DNA from: an uncultured Methylophilaceae bacterium | GTDB taxonomy: Bacteria; Pseudomonadota; Gammaproteobacteria; Burkholderiales; Methylophilaceae | Direction of reading: 5' to 3' | Assembly (NCBI GenBank): GCA_903899965.1 | Contig: CAIULB010000028.1 | Location: 1-64,000, forward strand | DNA length: 64,000 bases | In this document: positions 1-9,741 of the stretch, in pieces | Numbering within the stretch: the first letter of the stretch is position 1 | Layout of the letters: each line of letters opens with the position of its first letter | Program-made: the position numbers and the translations under genes | The notes under the pieces: generated by a model | The model's database searches: none | Told to the model about the DNA's origin: nothing | Seen by the model: only the letters and a program-made list of their open reading frames with translations

Positions 1-173
1 ATGAGAATGCAGATACTATTGTTAACTTATTGAGATTAGCTGAAGTAATTGGCATTGATTTGATACAAGCTGCTAATGACAAGATTGCATTGAATGACAT
101 CAAATATCCAGTGGATAAAGCAAAGGGAAGTAATGCTAAATATACGGTTTATCAGGAAATGAGTGAGAAGTAG
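1..173 (+). CDS. MazG-like nucleotide pyrophosphohydrolase, C-terminal end (partial)
   Basis: Only the last 56 codons are present, read in the frame that starts at base 3 and stops with TAG at 171-173. The visible peptide has the pattern ADTIVNLLRLAEVIGIDL followed by DKIALNDIKYPVDKAKG, which is the C-terminal half of small MazG/RS21-C6-type NTP pyrophosphatases: a helix with an Asp near its start, then a KYP-x-x-KAKG motif. Such enzymes hydrolyse non-canonical or surplus (d)NTPs to the monophosphate. The start and the metal-binding EExxE motif lie outside the window, so substrate class cannot be judged. A strong hairpin terminator follows at once. Confidence 0.7.
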   Translation, partial: ENADTIVNLLRLAEVIGIDLIQAANDKIALNDIKYPVDKAKGSNAKYTVYQEMSEK

Positions 174-193
174 ATTTGGTGAATGTTTCGAAT

Positions 194-222
194 AAAAAAA
201 GCCCGCGATTTGCGGGCTTTTT
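194..222. terminator. Bidirectional Rho-independent terminator
   Basis: Stem GCCCGC (201-206) pairs with GCGGGC (212-217) around a short loop, with an A7 run before and a T5 run after. It sits between the convergent MazG-like gene and tpx and can serve both. Confidence 0.9.
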
Positions 223-238
223 AATGTTGATTTGACGC

Positions 239-742
239 TTAAAGCACAGCTAGTGCTGCATCATAGTTAGGCTCGTTAGCGATTTCTGAAACTAATTCGC
301 TATGTAAAACCTTGTTGTCTTCATCTAACACAATCACAGCACGCGCAGTTAAGCCAGCTAAGCTACTATCTAAAATCGCCACGCCGTAGTTAGTCGCAAA
401 TTGTGCGTTGTTGCGGAAGCTCGACAATGTAACCACATTTTCAATGCCTTCAGCACCGCAGAATCGGCTTTGTGCAAAAGGTAAGTCAGCTGAAATACAA
501 AGCACCACAGTATTGTTGAGCGCTGCCGCTTTTTTATTGAACTCACGGACTGAAGTTGCACAAGTTGGCGTATCAACACTTGGGAAAATGTTCAGGATTT
601 TACGTTTCCCAGCATAATTGTCCAAAGTCACAGTTTCGCGTTTAGCATTCGCTAACTCGAAGCCGCGCGCAGTTTGGCCAGTAGTTGGTATGTTGCCGCC
701 GATTGAAATCGGATTGCCTTTTAAAGTGACTGCATTTGCCAT
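239..742 (-). CDS. tpx: Thiol peroxidase Tpx
   Basis: A 167-residue atypical 2-Cys peroxiredoxin that reduces hydrogen peroxide and alkyl peroxides using thioredoxin. The peroxidatic Cys61 lies in [15 protein letters not shown] and the resolving Cys95 in [15 protein letters not shown]; both fit the Tpx spacing and the length is normal for the family. In related Tpx proteins this enzyme is cytoplasmic or periplasmic; no signal peptide is visible here. The gene stands alone, convergent with the MazG-like gene and divergent from tig. ATG start at 742 is preceded by AAGGACC as ribosome binding site. Confidence 0.96.
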   Translation of the reverse strand: MANAVTLKGNPISIGGNIPTTGQTARGFELANAKRETVTLDNYAGKRKILNIFPSVDTPTCATSVREFNKKAAALNNTVVLCISADLPFAQSRFCGAEGIENVVTLSSFRNNAQFATNYGVAILDSSLAGLTARAVIVLDEDNKVLHSELVSEIANEPNYDAALAVL

Positions 743-847
743 TTGATGGTCCTTGTTTGTGATTGATGTATTTACCCGACTATTTTAGTACATTATTGGC
801 GATTTTGTATCTTTTGCCATCGCAAAAATCCATCTTAATAAAGCCGA

Positions 848-875
848 TTATCAAAAAAATCTCCTGTGATATAAT
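848..875 (+). promoter_or_regulatory. Candidate sigma-70 promoter for tig
   Basis: TTATCA (848-853), 16-base spacer, then TATAAT (870-875) preceded by TG at 867-868, i.e. an extended -10. The -35 matches 4 of 6. It lies 107 bases before the tig start; no better candidate was seen in the 240-base tpx-tig gap. Confidence 0.6.
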
Positions 876-982
876 CATCCGCTTTAATAATTAAGCGAAC
901 TCAATGTTTTTCGCAATTTTGCGCGATTAAACAATTTTGATTCGTATTTACTACACACTTCTTGAATTAAGGAACACAGCAC

Positions 983-2287
983 ATGTCAGCAACCGTTGAA
1001 ATCATCAGCAAACTTGAACGCCGTATGACGGTAACCGTGCCGATGAAACCAATTGAGGATGAAATCAATCAACGCATCAGCCAATTAATGCGCACTGCAA
1101 AATTGCCAGGTTTTCGCCCAGGCAAAGTGCCAGCAAAATTAGTACAACAACAATACGGTGCACAAGCTCGTGATGAAGCCTTAACTAATGCGGTTGAGCG
1201 TTCATTCTCTGAAGGTGTTGAATCAAACAAGTTGCGCGTTGCTGGTTACCCAAACATTGAGCACAAGCCTTTTGCTGAAGCTGATAAACAATTCCAATAC
1301 GTTGCAACTTTTGAAGTGTTCCCAGAAGTTGAAATCGGTGACTTGAGCAAAGTTAAAATTGAGCGTCCAGCACTTGATGTGGCTGAAGCTGATGTAAAAA
1401 GAACTTTAGATGTGCTCGTTAAACAACGTGCAACATTCGAACCAGTGAAACGCGCTGCAAAAAAAGGCGACAAGATTAAATTGGGCCTTAGCGCATCGAT
1501 TGATGGTAACGAAGTAGAAAGCACGGGCGGTCAAACGATTGATTTGGTGATCGGTGAAGGTGGTCGCGTTCCTCAGTTTGATGACAACTTAGTAGGCGCT
1601 AAAGCAGGTGGCGAAGCGACATTCGACATTACTTACCCTGCGGACCATCAACCAGAGCAATTGGCTGGTAAAACAGTTTCATACAAAGTGAACTTCGTTG
1701 AAGTGGCTCAAGTGAAATTGCCGGAAATTGACGCTGACTTTGCAAAAACATTGGGCGTGGATGATGGCGACGTAGAAAAGATGAAAGCTGAAATTAAAGA
1801 GAGCTTGTCACAAGAAGTTATTAAGCGCGTTCGTCAAAATGTGAAAGAGCAAGTATTTGACGCTTTGGTTGCTAATGCGAAATTTGATTTGCCTAACGCT
1901 TTGCTTGGTATGGAAATCGATCGCTTAATGCAAATGTCACGTCACAACTTGCAACAACGTGGTGTTGATTTGGCAAACGTTACGCTTGAGCCTTCCATGT
2001 TTGAAGAGCAAGCTAAACGCGGCGCTACATTGCGTTTGGTATTGATGCATTTGGTAAATGAGCATTCATTACAAGCGAATGCTGACCAAGTGCGTGCGAT
2101 GGTTGACCAATTCTCAGTTAGCTTTGAGCGTCCTGAAGATGTTGTGCGTTGGTACTATGACGATGTTAAACGTCTTGATGAGCCAGCAGCATTGGCAACA
2201 GAAGAAAACGTTGTGAACTGGGTGCTTGCTGCAGCTAAAGTCTCAGACAAAAAAGTTAAATTTGATGATTTAATGGGTAACGCTTAA
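983..2287 (+). CDS. tig: Trigger factor, ribosome-bound chaperone and prolyl isomerase
   Basis: 434 residues, the usual length. The N-terminal ribosome-binding domain carries the signature GFRPGKVP (about residues 42-49, bacterial GFRxGxxP motif). The middle is the FKBP-like PPIase domain (about 150-245, with [16 protein letters not shown]) and the rest is the helical substrate-cradling C-terminal domain. It binds near the ribosome exit tunnel and shields nascent chains. The stop codon overlaps the clpP start (TAATG), so tig and clpP are translationally coupled, as in many Proteobacteria. Transcription likely starts at the extended -10 promoter around 870. Confidence 0.97.
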   Translation: MSATVEIISKLERRMTVTVPMKPIEDEINQRISQLMRTAKLPGFRPGKVPAKLVQQQYGAQARDEALTNAVERSFSEGVESNKLRVAGYPNIEHKPFAEADKQFQYVATFEVFPEVEIGDLSKVKIERPALDVAEADVKRTLDVLVKQRATFEPVKRAAKKGDKIKLGLSASIDGNEVESTGGQTIDLVIGEGGRVPQFDDNLVGAKAGGEATFDITYPADHQPEQLAGKTVSYKVNFVEVAQVKLPEIDADFAKTLGVDDGDVEKMKAEIKESLSQEVIKRVRQNVKEQVFDALVANAKFDLPNALLGMEIDRLMQMSRHNLQQRGVDLANVTLEPSMFEEQAKRGATLRLVLMHLVNEHSLQANADQVRAMVDQFSVSFERPEDVVRWYYDDVKRLDEPAALATEENVVNWVLAAAKVSDKKVKFDDLMGNA

Positions 2288-2940
2288 TGCAAACGCCAAG
2301 TCACAGCCAGATGAAAGAGATGATGAACACCATGGATACGCAAGGTCTTGGTTATATCCCTATGGTCGTGGAACAAAGCGGCCGTGGAGAGCGTTCTTAT
2401 GACATTTATTCACGCCTTCTTAAAGAGCGTGTGATTTTCTTGGTTGGTCCTGTCAATGACATGTCTGCCAACTTGGTGGTGGCGCAGTTATTGTTCTTGG
2501 AAGCGGAAAATCCAGATAAAGATATTTCGCTTTACATCAACTCACCTGGCGGCTCAGTGACTGCAGGTATGTCGATTTACGACACCATGCAATTCATTAA
2601 GCCTGACGTGAGCACATTGTGTATCGGCCAAGCTGCAAGCATGGGTGCTTTCTTGTTGGCTGCTGGCGCTAAAGAAAAGCGTTTTAGCTTGCCTAACTCT
2701 CGTATCATGATTCATCAACCGTCTGGCGGCTTCCAAGGACAATCAACAGATATTGAGATTCATGCGAAAGAAATTCTGTATTTGCGTGGCAAGCTCAATG
2801 AAATCTTGGCGCATCACACAGGCCGCACTGCGGATGAAATTGACCGCGACACAGAGCGCGACAATTTTATGAGCGCAGAACAATCAGTGGCTTATGGCTT
2901 GATTGATAAAGTGATTGAGAATAGACCAGAGGCCGCTTAA
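2287..2940 (+). CDS. clpP: ATP-dependent Clp protease proteolytic subunit ClpP
   Basis: 217 residues. The catalytic triad is visible: Ser118 in [14 protein letters not shown], His143 in MIHQPSGG and Asp192 in DTERDNFMS. This Ser peptidase forms the double-heptamer chamber that degrades substrates unfolded by ClpX, which is encoded next. The start overlaps the tig stop by one base. The first ~20 residues ([20 protein letters not shown]) look like an N-terminal propeptide removed by self-processing; this stretch is longer than in many relatives, so a later start at Met9, Met12 or Met16 is possible. Confidence 0.97.
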   Translation: MQTPSHSQMKEMMNTMDTQGLGYIPMVVEQSGRGERSYDIYSRLLKERVIFLVGPVNDMSANLVVAQLLFLEAENPDKDISLYINSPGGSVTAGMSIYDTMQFIKPDVSTLCIGQAASMGAFLLAAGAKEKRFSLPNSRIMIHQPSGGFQGQSTDIEIHAKEILYLRGKLNEILAHHTGRTADEIDRDTERDNFMSAEQSVAYGLIDKVIENRPEAA

Positions 2941-3002
2941 GTCCATTGCGAGTAATGCTAAGGTATTGCTCAAATTAATATCGGAATGTTTAGGAATAAT
3001 TA

Positions 3003-4271
3003 ATGACTACAAACGCATCAGACGAAAAACTACTTTATTGTTCGTTTTGCGGTAAAAGTCAGCATGAAGTTAAAAAACTGATTGCTGGTCCATCTGTATT
3101 CATTTGTGACGAGTGCGTCGATCTTTGCAACGATATTATCCGTGAAGAAGCGCAAACGGCTGATGGTGAAAAAGTTGGTGACAAAAAGCTCCCAACGCCA
3201 AAGGAAATCTGCGCGATTCTTGACCAGTACGTGATTGGCCAACTTCAAGCTAAGAAAAGCTTGGCTGTAGCGGTTTACAACCACTACAAGCGCCTGGATC
3301 AACCAACAGCAAAAGACGACGTTGAAATCGCTAAAAGCAATATTTTAGTGATTGGTCCAACAGGCTCAGGTAAAACCTTGCTTGCTCAAACACTAGCGCG
3401 CTTATTAGACGTACCATTTGTGATGGCTGATGCTACCACATTAACTGAAGCAGGTTATGTGGGTGAGGATGTTGAAAACATCATGCAGAAGCTTCTTCAG
3501 AAATGTGATTACGATATTGAAAAAGCGCAGCGTGGTATTGTTTATATCGATGAAATTGACAAGATTACTCGTAAATCAGAAAACCCATCTATTACTCGTG
3601 ATGTGTCTGGGGAAGGTGTTCAACAAGCCTTGCTCAAGCTAATTGAAGGGACTGTAGCTTCTGTACCGCCTCAAGGCGGCCGTAAGCATCCTAATCAAGA
3701 GTTCGTTCAGCTTGATACCACCAATATCCTTTTCATTTGCGGTGGCGCATTTGACGGCTTAGATAAAGTGATTCGTCGTCGTTCTGAAAAGGGCGGTATT
3801 GGTTTTGGTGCTGAAGTGAAGAGTAAGGAAGATTCGCGGGCGATTGGTGAAGTATTGCGTGATGTTGAGCCGGAAGACTTGATAAAGTTTGGTTTGATTC
3901 CAGAGTTTGTAGGTCGTTTGCCTGCAATTGCAACGCTAGAATCGCTAGACGAAAACGCACTCATGACGATTTTAGTTGAGCCAAAAAATGCTTTAACCAA
4001 GCAATTTGCTAAGCTCTTCAAAATGGAAGGGGTTGAGTTGGAATTCCGCGAAGAAGCGCTTCGCTTGATTTCTAAGAAAGCCCTTGAACGTAAGACTGGC
4101 GCGCGTGGACTGCGTTCTATCATGGAGCACGCTTTGCTAGAGATTATGTTCGACTTGCCGTCTATGCCTAACTTAAGCAAAGTTGTGGTGGATGAGGGCA
4201 CGATTAAGGGTGATAACCCACCTATCTTGATTTATTCTGAAGAGCCACTTAAAGCGGAATCTGCTAGCTAA
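3003..4271 (+). CDS. clpX: ATP-dependent Clp protease ATP-binding subunit ClpX
   Basis: 422 residues, typical. The N-terminal zinc-binding domain has Cys13, Cys16, Cys35 and Cys38. Walker A is GPTGSGKT (118-125), the pore loop is GYVGEDVE, Walker B is IVYIDEIDK, and the sensor-2 region is [11 protein letters not shown]. ClpX unfolds tagged substrates (for example SsrA-tagged chains) and feeds them to ClpP. It is separated from clpP by 62 bases with no terminator, so it is probably in the same transcript. No canonical heat-shock promoter was seen in that gap. Confidence 0.97.
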   Translation: MTTNASDEKLLYCSFCGKSQHEVKKLIAGPSVFICDECVDLCNDIIREEAQTADGEKVGDKKLPTPKEICAILDQYVIGQLQAKKSLAVAVYNHYKRLDQPTAKDDVEIAKSNILVIGPTGSGKTLLAQTLARLLDVPFVMADATTLTEAGYVGEDVENIMQKLLQKCDYDIEKAQRGIVYIDEIDKITRKSENPSITRDVSGEGVQQALLKLIEGTVASVPPQGGRKHPNQEFVQLDTTNILFICGGAFDGLDKVIRRRSEKGGIGFGAEVKSKEDSRAIGEVLRDVEPEDLIKFGLIPEFVGRLPAIATLESLDENALMTILVEPKNALTKQFAKLFKMEGVELEFREEALRLISKKALERKTGARGLRSIMEHALLEIMFDLPSMPNLSKVVVDEGTIKGDNPPILIYSEEPLKAESAS

Positions 4272-4280
4272 GTCGACTCA

Positions 4281-4316
4281 TTTAGTATTTAATTTAGTTG
4301 TAAGCTAAATACTAAA
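4281..4316. other. AT-rich inverted repeat after clpX
   Basis: TTTAGTATTTA (4281-4291) and TAAATACTAAA (4306-4316) are a perfect 11-base inverted repeat with a 14-base loop, 9 bases after the clpX stop. It lacks a T-run on the plus strand, so it is a weak terminator or an mRNA 3'-end-protecting hairpin. Confidence 0.45.
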
Positions 4317-4334
4317 AAATAATTTGCGCTGGCA

Positions 4335-4362
4335 CTTGAAGCGCCATCGTTAATCCCCAATT
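4335..4362 (+). promoter_or_regulatory. Candidate sigma-32 (RpoH) heat-shock promoter for lon
   Basis: CTTGAA (4335-4340), a 14-base spacer, then CCCCAATT (4355-4362). This is close to the sigma-32 consensus CTTGAAA-N13/14-CCCCATNT. It lies 55 bases before the lon ATG, which suits the known heat-shock control of lon in Proteobacteria. The predicted transcript start is near 4369-4371. Confidence 0.72.
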
Positions 4363-4373
4363 AGATTGCATAG

Positions 4374-4395
4374 ACTCTCGGTAATCGCCGAGAGT
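4374..4395 (+). promoter_or_regulatory. Hairpin at predicted 5' end of lon mRNA
   Basis: ACTCTCGG (4374-4381) and CCGAGAGT (4388-4395) form a perfect 8-bp stem with loop TAATCG. It would begin within a few bases of the predicted sigma-32 transcript start and ends 22 bases before the lon ATG. It could stabilise the mRNA or gate translation by temperature; there is no T-run, so it is not a terminator. Confidence 0.5.
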
Positions 4396-4417
4396 AGCTA
4401 AAGCTAAAGGCTTTCTC

Positions 4418-6859
4418 ATGACAGAACAAACATTGCCATCTTTTACCCCAGATACAGGATTCTTGCCGCTATTGCCATTGCGCGATGTGGTGGTTTATCC
4501 ACATCTCGTGATTCCACTGTTTGTGGGGCGCGCAAAATCAGTTAAGGCGTTAGAGATTGCTTCTGAAGGTAATAAGCAAATTTTCTTGGTGGCACAAAAG
4601 TCAGCGAATAAAGATGAGCCTGAAGCTTCGGATTTGTACGATGTTGGTACGATAGCGAGTGTTTTGCAGATGCTTAAACTTCCTGATGGCACTGTCAAGG
4701 TGCTTGTTGAGGGTGTTAGTCGTGCCAAGTTAGCCGAATTTCAAGATACCGATGATTGCTTTACTGCAAAAGCAGAAGTGATTGTAGATGACCCAGAAGA
4801 TGACCATGAAATCCAAGCATTGATGCGCACGGTTTTCACGCAGTTTGACCAATACGTTAAACTCAATAAAAAAATTCCACCTGAAATTCTTACTTCGCTT
4901 GCAACCATCGAGGATGCGAGTCGTTTAGCCGACACTATTACAGCGCACTTAACATTGAAGCTGGAAGAAAAACAAAGCATTCTTGAGATGTTTAGTGTCT
5001 CACAACGCCTTGAACACTTACTTGGTTTGATGGAAGGCGAGATTGATATCTTGCAAGTAGAGAAGCGCATCCGTGGCCGTGTTAAACGTCAAATGGAGAA
5101 GAGTCAGCGTGAGTACTACTTGAATGAACAAGTAAAAGCTATTCAAAAAGAGTTGGGCGAACAAGATGAAAACGCTGATATTGATGAACTAGCTAAGAAA
5201 ATTGAAGCGGCCAAAATGCCTAAAGAGGCATTGGATAAAGCTAATTCTGAAATGAAAAAGCTCAGAATGATGTCACCTATGTCTGCTGAGGCGAGTGTGG
5301 TGCGTAACTACATTGAGACCTTGGTTAATCTGCCTTGGAAAAAGAAAACTAAAATCCATAAAGATTTGGCAGAAGCGCAACGTATTTTGGATGAAGACCA
5401 TTACGGACTTGAAAAAGTAAAAGAACGTATTGTTGAGTATCTTGCGGTTCAACAGCGAGTTGATAAATCAAAAGCGCCTATCCTTTGTTTGGTTGGGCCT
5501 CCTGGCGTGGGTAAGACTTCACTTGGCCAAAGTATTGCTAAAGCAATTAACCGTAAATTCGTGCGCGTAGCTTTGGGTGGTGTACGTGATGAATCAGAAA
5601 TTCGTGGCCATCGCCGCACCTACATAGGCTCTATGCCAGGTAAGATTTTGCAAAGCATGGCAAAAGTGTCAGTAAAAAACCCATTGTTCTTGTTGGACGA
5701 AGTCGACAAGATGGGTCAGGACATGCGCGGCGACCCGTCATCAGCATTGTTGGAAGTGCTTGACCCAGAACAAAACCATACCTTTGTTGACCATTACGTT
5801 GAAGTTGAGTACGACCTATCTGATGTGATGTTCGTTGCGACCTCTAATTCGCTGAATATTCCAGAAGCCTTAATGGATCGTATGGAAATTATTCGTCTTG
5901 CTGGATATACAGAAGATGAAAAATTAAATATTGCGATGCGATACTTAGTCCCTAAGCAATTAAAGGCGCATGGCTTAAAAGTTGCTGAAATTGAAATTAC
6001 TGAAGCCTCAGTTCAAGAAATCATTCGTTTCTATACTCGTGAAGCTGGGGTGCGAAGCTTGGACAGGGAAATTTCTAAGATTTGCCGTAAGGTCGTTAAG
6101 GACATTTTGACAACAAAATTAACTTTACCTAAAGACGGCAGGATAGAGAAGATTGTTGTGACATCAGAAGTTGTTGAGAAGTACTTGGGTGTTCAACGTT
6201 TTGATTACGGCTTAGCCGCCAAAGAAAATCAAATTGGTCAGGTGACCGGTCTGGCTTGGACGCAAGTGGGTGGTGATTTGCTCACTATTGAGTCTGTTGC
6301 GATGCCAGGTAAGGGTAAGATGATTACCACTGGTAAGCTTGGTGACGTGATGCAAGAGTCTATTCAGGCTGCGATGAGTGTGGTGCGTAGCCGTGCTAAG
6401 CGTTTAGGTATTCCTGAAGATTTTTATGAAAAGAATGATATTCATATTCACTTTCCTGAAGGCGCTACACCTAAGGATGGCCCAAGTGCTGGTATTGGTA
6501 TTACAACCGCTATGGTTTCAGTTTTGACCAACATCCCTGTTCGCGCCGATGTTGCTATGACGGGTGAGATCACCTTGCGCGGTGAAGTTTTACCAATTGG
6601 TGGTTTGAAAGAAAAGCTACTTGCGGCACATCGTGGTGGTATTAAAACAGTTTTGATTCCAGATCAAAACGTCAAAGATTTGACGGAGATTCCTGAGAAC
6701 GTTAAAAACTGCCTTGAGATTCATCCTGTTAAATGGATAGATGAAGTATTGGAGTTTGCCTTAGAAAGAATGCCAGAAGCAAAACCTGAGATCGTCGTTG
6801 CTCCAGAGGTTGTGACTGATGTTAAAGAAGTAGAAGTTTCAGCGATAACCAAACATTAA
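4418..6859 (+). CDS. lon: ATP-dependent Lon protease (LonA)
   Basis: 813 residues with the LonA layout: N-terminal substrate-binding domain (about 12-215), AAA+ module with Walker A GPPGVGKT (360-367) and Walker [10 protein letters not shown], and C-terminal peptidase domain with the Ser690 (PKDGPSAG) and Lys733 (GGLKEKL) dyad, spaced 43 residues as in E. coli. It removes misfolded and regulatory proteins in the cytoplasm. It has its own upstream region with a sigma-32 type promoter and a leader hairpin, followed by hupB, the order seen in many Proteobacteria. The last ~30 residues are an acidic, Val/Glu-rich tail beyond the peptidase fold. Confidence 0.97.
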   Translation: MTEQTLPSFTPDTGFLPLLPLRDVVVYPHLVIPLFVGRAKSVKALEIASEGNKQIFLVAQKSANKDEPEASDLYDVGTIASVLQMLKLPDGTVKVLVEGVSRAKLAEFQDTDDCFTAKAEVIVDDPEDDHEIQALMRTVFTQFDQYVKLNKKIPPEILTSLATIEDASRLADTITAHLTLKLEEKQSILEMFSVSQRLEHLLGLMEGEIDILQVEKRIRGRVKRQMEKSQREYYLNEQVKAIQKELGEQDENADIDELAKKIEAAKMPKEALDKANSEMKKLRMMSPMSAEASVVRNYIETLVNLPWKKKTKIHKDLAEAQRILDEDHYGLEKVKERIVEYLAVQQRVDKSKAPILCLVGPPGVGKTSLGQSIAKAINRKFVRVALGGVRDESEIRGHRRTYIGSMPGKILQSMAKVSVKNPLFLLDEVDKMGQDMRGDPSSALLEVLDPEQNHTFVDHYVEVEYDLSDVMFVATSNSLNIPEALMDRMEIIRLAGYTEDEKLNIAMRYLVPKQLKAHGLKVAEIEITEASVQEIIRFYTREAGVRSLDREISKICRKVVKDILTTKLTLPKDGRIEKIVVTSEVVEKYLGVQRFDYGLAAKENQIGQVTGLAWTQVGGDLLTIESVAMPGKGKMITTGKLGDVMQESIQAAMSVVRSRAKRLGIPEDFYEKNDIHIHFPEGATPKDGPSAGIGITTAMVSVLTNIPVRADVAMTGEITLRGEVLPIGGLKEKLLAAHRGGIKTVLIPDQNVKDLTEIPENVKNCLEIHPVKWIDEVLEFALERMPEAKPEIVVAPEVVTDVKEVEVSAITKH

Positions 6860-6871
6860 TTGAATGTTTGG
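6849..6871 (+). terminator. Hairpin spanning the lon stop codon
   Basis: CCAAACATT (6849-6857) and AATGTTTGG (6863-6871) form a perfect 9-bp stem with loop AATTG. The lon TAA (6857-6859) lies inside it. The following TCTTAAAC is a poor T-tract, so termination would be weak or factor-assisted. Confidence 0.4.
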
Positions 6872-6881
6872 TCTTAAACGC

Positions 6882-6911
6882 TTGACACAGGCTTTTGACA
6901 CTTGATATAAA
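6882..6911 (+). promoter_or_regulatory. Candidate sigma-70 promoter for hupB
   Basis: Perfect -35 TTGACA (6882-6887), 18-base spacer, -10 TATAAA (6906-6911) with a TG at 6903-6904 (extended -10). A second TTGACA at 6895-6900 is too close to this -10. It is 59 bases before the hupB GTG, and it likely also drives the two tRNA genes that follow without an intervening terminator. Confidence 0.7.
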
Positions 6912-6970
6912 GCAAGACAGCAGGGCTTTTATCTAGCCTGTTCTATAAATAAAATCGAAAGGGGATACAA

Positions 6971-7243
6971 GTGAATAAATCAGAGCTCATCGACCAAATC
7001 GCAAAAGCCGCTGGCATCTCAAAAGCTGCAGCAGGTCGTGCATTAGACGCAACAACATCTGCAGTTACTGGCGCATTGAAAAAAGGTGATTTAGTAACAC
7101 TTATCGGCTTCGGTACATTTTATGTAGGCAAACGTGCTGCTCGTAACGGCCGTAACCCACGTACTGGTGCAACTATTTCTATCAAAGCTGCAAATTCTCC
7201 TAAATTTAGGGCTGGTAAAGCGCTTAAAGATGCTGTAAACTAG
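6971..7243 (+). CDS. hupB: HU family DNA-binding protein, beta-type
   Basis: 90 residues, full length for HU. The sequence holds the helical dimer core ([19 protein letters not shown]) and the DNA-embracing arm with the signature GFGTF followed by RNPRTG. HU bends DNA and organises the nucleoid. The start is GTG at 6971, supported by the AGGGG ribosome binding site (about 6959-6963). Position directly after lon is the usual place for hupB in Proteobacteria. A strong promoter lies in the lon-hupB gap, and tRNA genes follow 22 bases downstream. Confidence 0.96.
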   Translation: MNKSELIDQIAKAAGISKAAAGRALDATTSAVTGALKKGDLVTLIGFGTFYVGKRAARNGRNPRTGATISIKAANSPKFRAGKALKDAVN

Positions 7244-7265
7244 CGGTCTTCGTTGGTTAACGAAT

Positions 7266-7341
7266 GGGTGATTAGCTCAGTTGGTAGAGCGTCGCCCTTA
7301 CAAGGCGAATGTCGGCGGTTCGACCCCGTCATCACCCACCA
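7266..7341 (+). tRNA. tRNA-Val (anticodon TAC)
   Basis: 76 bases with encoded CCA. Acceptor arms GGGTGAT (7266-7272) and ATCACCC (7331-7337) pair fully. The anticodon loop is CTTACAA with TAC at 7299-7301, closed by TCGCC/GGCGA; the T-loop GGTTCGA is present. A small hairpin (TTCGTT GGTT AACGAA, 7249-7264) abuts its 5' end, perhaps a processing signal after hupB. Confidence 0.97.
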
Positions 7342-7393
7342 TTCAACCAGCGAAAAAAGTCGTTATATTCTTTAGGATGTGGCGCAAAGTTTT

Positions 7394-7470
7394 GGAGTGG
7401 TAGTTCAGTTGGTTAGAATACCGGCCTGTCACGCCGGGGGTCGCGGGTTCGAGTCCCGTCCACTCCGCCA
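7394..7470 (+). tRNA. tRNA-Asp (anticodon GTC)
   Basis: 77 bases with encoded CCA. Acceptor arms GGAGTGG (7394-7400) and CCACTCC (7460-7466) pair fully with discriminator G. Anticodon GTC is at 7428-7430 within the loop closed by CCGGC/GCCGG; T-loop GGTTCGA is present. Same transcript direction as tRNA-Val, 52 bases upstream. Confidence 0.97.
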
Positions 7471-7508
7471 CGAATTACCTAGTGTTTAACTACATGTAGT
7501 GATTCATC

Positions 7509-7544
7509 AAACAGCCTCGCGTAAGCGGGGCTGTTTGTTTTTCT
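7509..7544 (+). terminator. Rho-independent terminator after the tRNA genes
   Basis: A 12-bp stem with one G-T pair: AAACAGCCTCGC (7509-7520), loop GTAA, GCGGGGCTGTTT (7525-7536), followed by GTTTTTCT. It ends the hupB/tRNA transcript. Confidence 0.92.
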
Positions 7545-7705
7545 ACTGTCGGTTAATTCAGCTCGCTCATCTATTGCTTTTAAGGCGCCTCTTGCGCCCC
7601 CCTTAAGCCTGTCAAGGCCAACTCTTGTATGGTATATTTACGTATTGTTTACAATTTAGCACTTTGTCACGCTTAAGCTTGTTTTAAATAGTTTTATTAG
7701 AACTT

Positions 7706-7720
7706 ATTGAACTGTTCAAT
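7706..7720. promoter_or_regulatory. Palindrome upstream of ppiD
   Basis: ATTGAAC-T-GTTCAAT is a perfect 15-base palindrome with one central base, 47 bases before the ppiD ATG. It looks like an operator for a dimeric regulator. The rest of the 223-base gap between the tRNA terminator and ppiD is AT-rich, and no convincing -35/-10 pair was found in it. Confidence 0.35.
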
Positions 7721-7767
7721 GACTTATAAAAGTGCATTTACTTAATTAAATCGAAGGTGTAATCGTT

Positions 7768-9669
7768 ATGTTGGAAGTTATTCGCGCACACTCTAAGGGT
7801 TGGATGGCAAAGCTTATCTTAACTTTAATCACAGTGCCATTTGCCTTGTTTGGGATCGACGCCTATTTGAAAGATGCTGGCGCTGGTGCTTCAGTTGCTA
7901 AAGTCGATGGAGCGACGATCTCCGTGCAAGAGTATCGTAATGCGATGCAAAGCTTAAGAGACCGACTTCAAAAAGAAAACCCTAAAGATGTTGGTGCTTT
8001 AGATTCTCCAGAAGTTAAGCAGTCAGTGTTAGATCGTTTGATTAATACGCGCTTATTAAATGCTGAAGTGGTTCATAGCAACTTTAAAGTAACTAATGAA
8101 CAATTGGCGCAATTCATAACCAGCCTTCCTGAGTTCCAACAAGGTGGTAAATTCTCGCAAGAAATTTACGACAAATTATTAAGTCAAAATCAAATGACGC
8201 CATCTCAGTTTGAGAACAAAATGCGTGGTGAATTGCTGCTACAGCAAGTGCGTGACGGCATACCTGGATTAGCATTTACATCATCTGCTGTTGAAAATGC
8301 TGTTCTTAATGTTGAGCATCAACAACGCGAAGTTTCTGTGGCGGAAATTAAAACAGCTGATTTTATTTCGCAAGTAAAAGTTGATCAATCAGAAGTTCAA
8401 GCTTATTACGACAAGCATAAAGATAAATTCAAAGTGCCTGAGCAAGTAAAGCTTGAGTTTGTAATGATGTCGGCCAATACGTTAATTCCTAAAATGCAGA
8501 CGACAGAAGATGAAGCTAAAAAATTCTACAATGAAAATGCTGCTAAGTTTCAGGGTAATGAACAGCGGCATGCTAGTCATATCTTAATTGGTGTTTCAGC
8601 AGCAGCATCTCCAGAAGCAAAAGCGGAGGCTAAGAAAAAAGCTGAACAAGTATTGGCTGAAGTGAAGAAGAGTCCAGCTAAGTTTGCTGAATTAGCTAAA
8701 AAGTATTCACAAGATCCAGGCTCTGCTGAAAAAGGCGGTGATTTGGGTACGTTTGCGCGCGGTTCAATGGTGAAGCCATTTGAAGAAGCTGTATTCTCAA
8801 TGAAGCCAGGTGATATTAGTGGGTTGGTACAATCTGATTTTGGCTATCACATCATTAAATTGACTGAAATTGTTGGCCAAGGCCAAGGATTTGATGCGCT
8901 GAAACCACAGATTCGCGCAGAGTTAATGTACCAAAAAGCATTGGCTAAGTTTTCTGAGCAAGCTGAGACGTTCAGCGCGATGGTTTATGAGCAGTCAACA
9001 AGTCTTCAGCCAGCAGCTGACGCTTATGGTGTTCCTGTTCAAAAAACAGAGTGGTTGAGCTATGCTGATGGTGCTAAATTCTTCAAGAGTGATAAGTTAA
9101 TGACTTTGGTATTCACAAATGAAGTATTGAAAGATAAGCGTAATACTGAAGCTGTGGAAGTCTCTAATAACACTTTAGTCTCAGCGCGTGTTGTTGATTA
9201 CAAACCATCAGCGCCACGTAGTTTTGATGAAGTTAAAGGCGGCATTGAAGATTTGCTGAAGATTGAAAAAGCAACTAAGTTGGCGATTGATAAAGGCACG
9301 TCATCTCTTGCTGAGTTGAAAGATGGTAAGGCTGCTGGTGGTCTTGATTGGATTGCGCCAGTAACGGTTGATCGAAAGAATGCTCAAGGCTTAACTGATT
9401 TGACGATGTCTAATGTATTTAAGATTGATACAACCAAGCTTCCTGCTTATGCTGGTATTGCCGATAGCAAAAAAGGCTACTTGTTGATTAAGGTGACCGC
9501 TGTTCAGAATAAACTAGCCGATGATGAGGCGAAGAAGGCGGCGTTGCTTGATTTAAGAACTGCAATAGCATCTGAATATTCATCCGCCTATATTGGTGCA
9601 TTAAAAGCGAATAAGAAGATTCTTGTGAATACACGCTTGATGATGAGTGATGGTGCGCAAGCTCAGTAA
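7768..9669 (+). CDS. ppiD: Periplasmic folding chaperone PpiD (SurA_N/PpiC domains)
   Basis: 633 residues. A short cytoplasmic N-terminus is followed by one membrane anchor (about 15-33, LILTLITVPFALFGIDAYL), a SurA-like chaperone region, and a parvulin-type PPIase domain (about 268-370, from RHASHILIG to FGYHIIKLTEI). PpiD is a membrane-anchored chaperone at the SecYEG exit that helps newly translocated proteins fold. The position after lon-hupB is conserved in Beta- and Gammaproteobacteria. A very strong terminator follows. Confidence 0.94.
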   Translation: MLEVIRAHSKGWMAKLILTLITVPFALFGIDAYLKDAGAGASVAKVDGATISVQEYRNAMQSLRDRLQKENPKDVGALDSPEVKQSVLDRLINTRLLNAEVVHSNFKVTNEQLAQFITSLPEFQQGGKFSQEIYDKLLSQNQMTPSQFENKMRGELLLQQVRDGIPGLAFTSSAVENAVLNVEHQQREVSVAEIKTADFISQVKVDQSEVQAYYDKHKDKFKVPEQVKLEFVMMSANTLIPKMQTTEDEAKKFYNENAAKFQGNEQRHASHILIGVSAAASPEAKAEAKKKAEQVLAEVKKSPAKFAELAKKYSQDPGSAEKGGDLGTFARGSMVKPFEEAVFSMKPGDISGLVQSDFGYHIIKLTEIVGQGQGFDALKPQIRAELMYQKALAKFSEQAETFSAMVYEQSTSLQPAADAYGVPVQKTEWLSYADGAKFFKSDKLMTLVFTNEVLKDKRNTEAVEVSNNTLVSARVVDYKPSAPRSFDEVKGGIEDLLKIEKATKLAIDKGTSSLAELKDGKAAGGLDWIAPVTVDRKNAQGLTDLTMSNVFKIDTTKLPAYAGIADSKKGYLLIKVTAVQNKLADDEAKKAALLDLRTAIASEYSSAYIGALKANKKILVNTRLMMSDGAQAQ

Positions 9670-9686
9670 TTAGAAGTTAATTAAAA

Positions 9687-9726
9687 CCAATAAAAAAGGC
9701 CGTCTGATGACGGCCTTTTTTATTGG
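9687..9726. terminator. Bidirectional terminator between ppiD and fabI
   Basis: A perfect 18-bp stem (9687-9704 with 9709-9726) around loop TGAT. The core GGCCGTC/GACGGCC is flanked by A6 and T6, so it can stop both the ppiD transcript and the minus-strand opp-fabI transcript. Confidence 0.95.
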
Positions 9727-9741
9727 TGATGAAACTAGCGC

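Noticed and set aside
3707-4201. Open frame of 164 codons on the minus strand within clpX
   Set aside because: Ser-rich antisense reading of a conserved gene, with no ribosome site or domain.
4331-4346. TGGCAC followed by GC, resembling a sigma-54 promoter upstream of lon
   Set aside because: The GG and GC doublets are 10 bases apart as required, but the -12 element lacks the TT of TTGC. The overlapping CTTGAA/CCCCAATT pair fits a sigma-32 promoter better.
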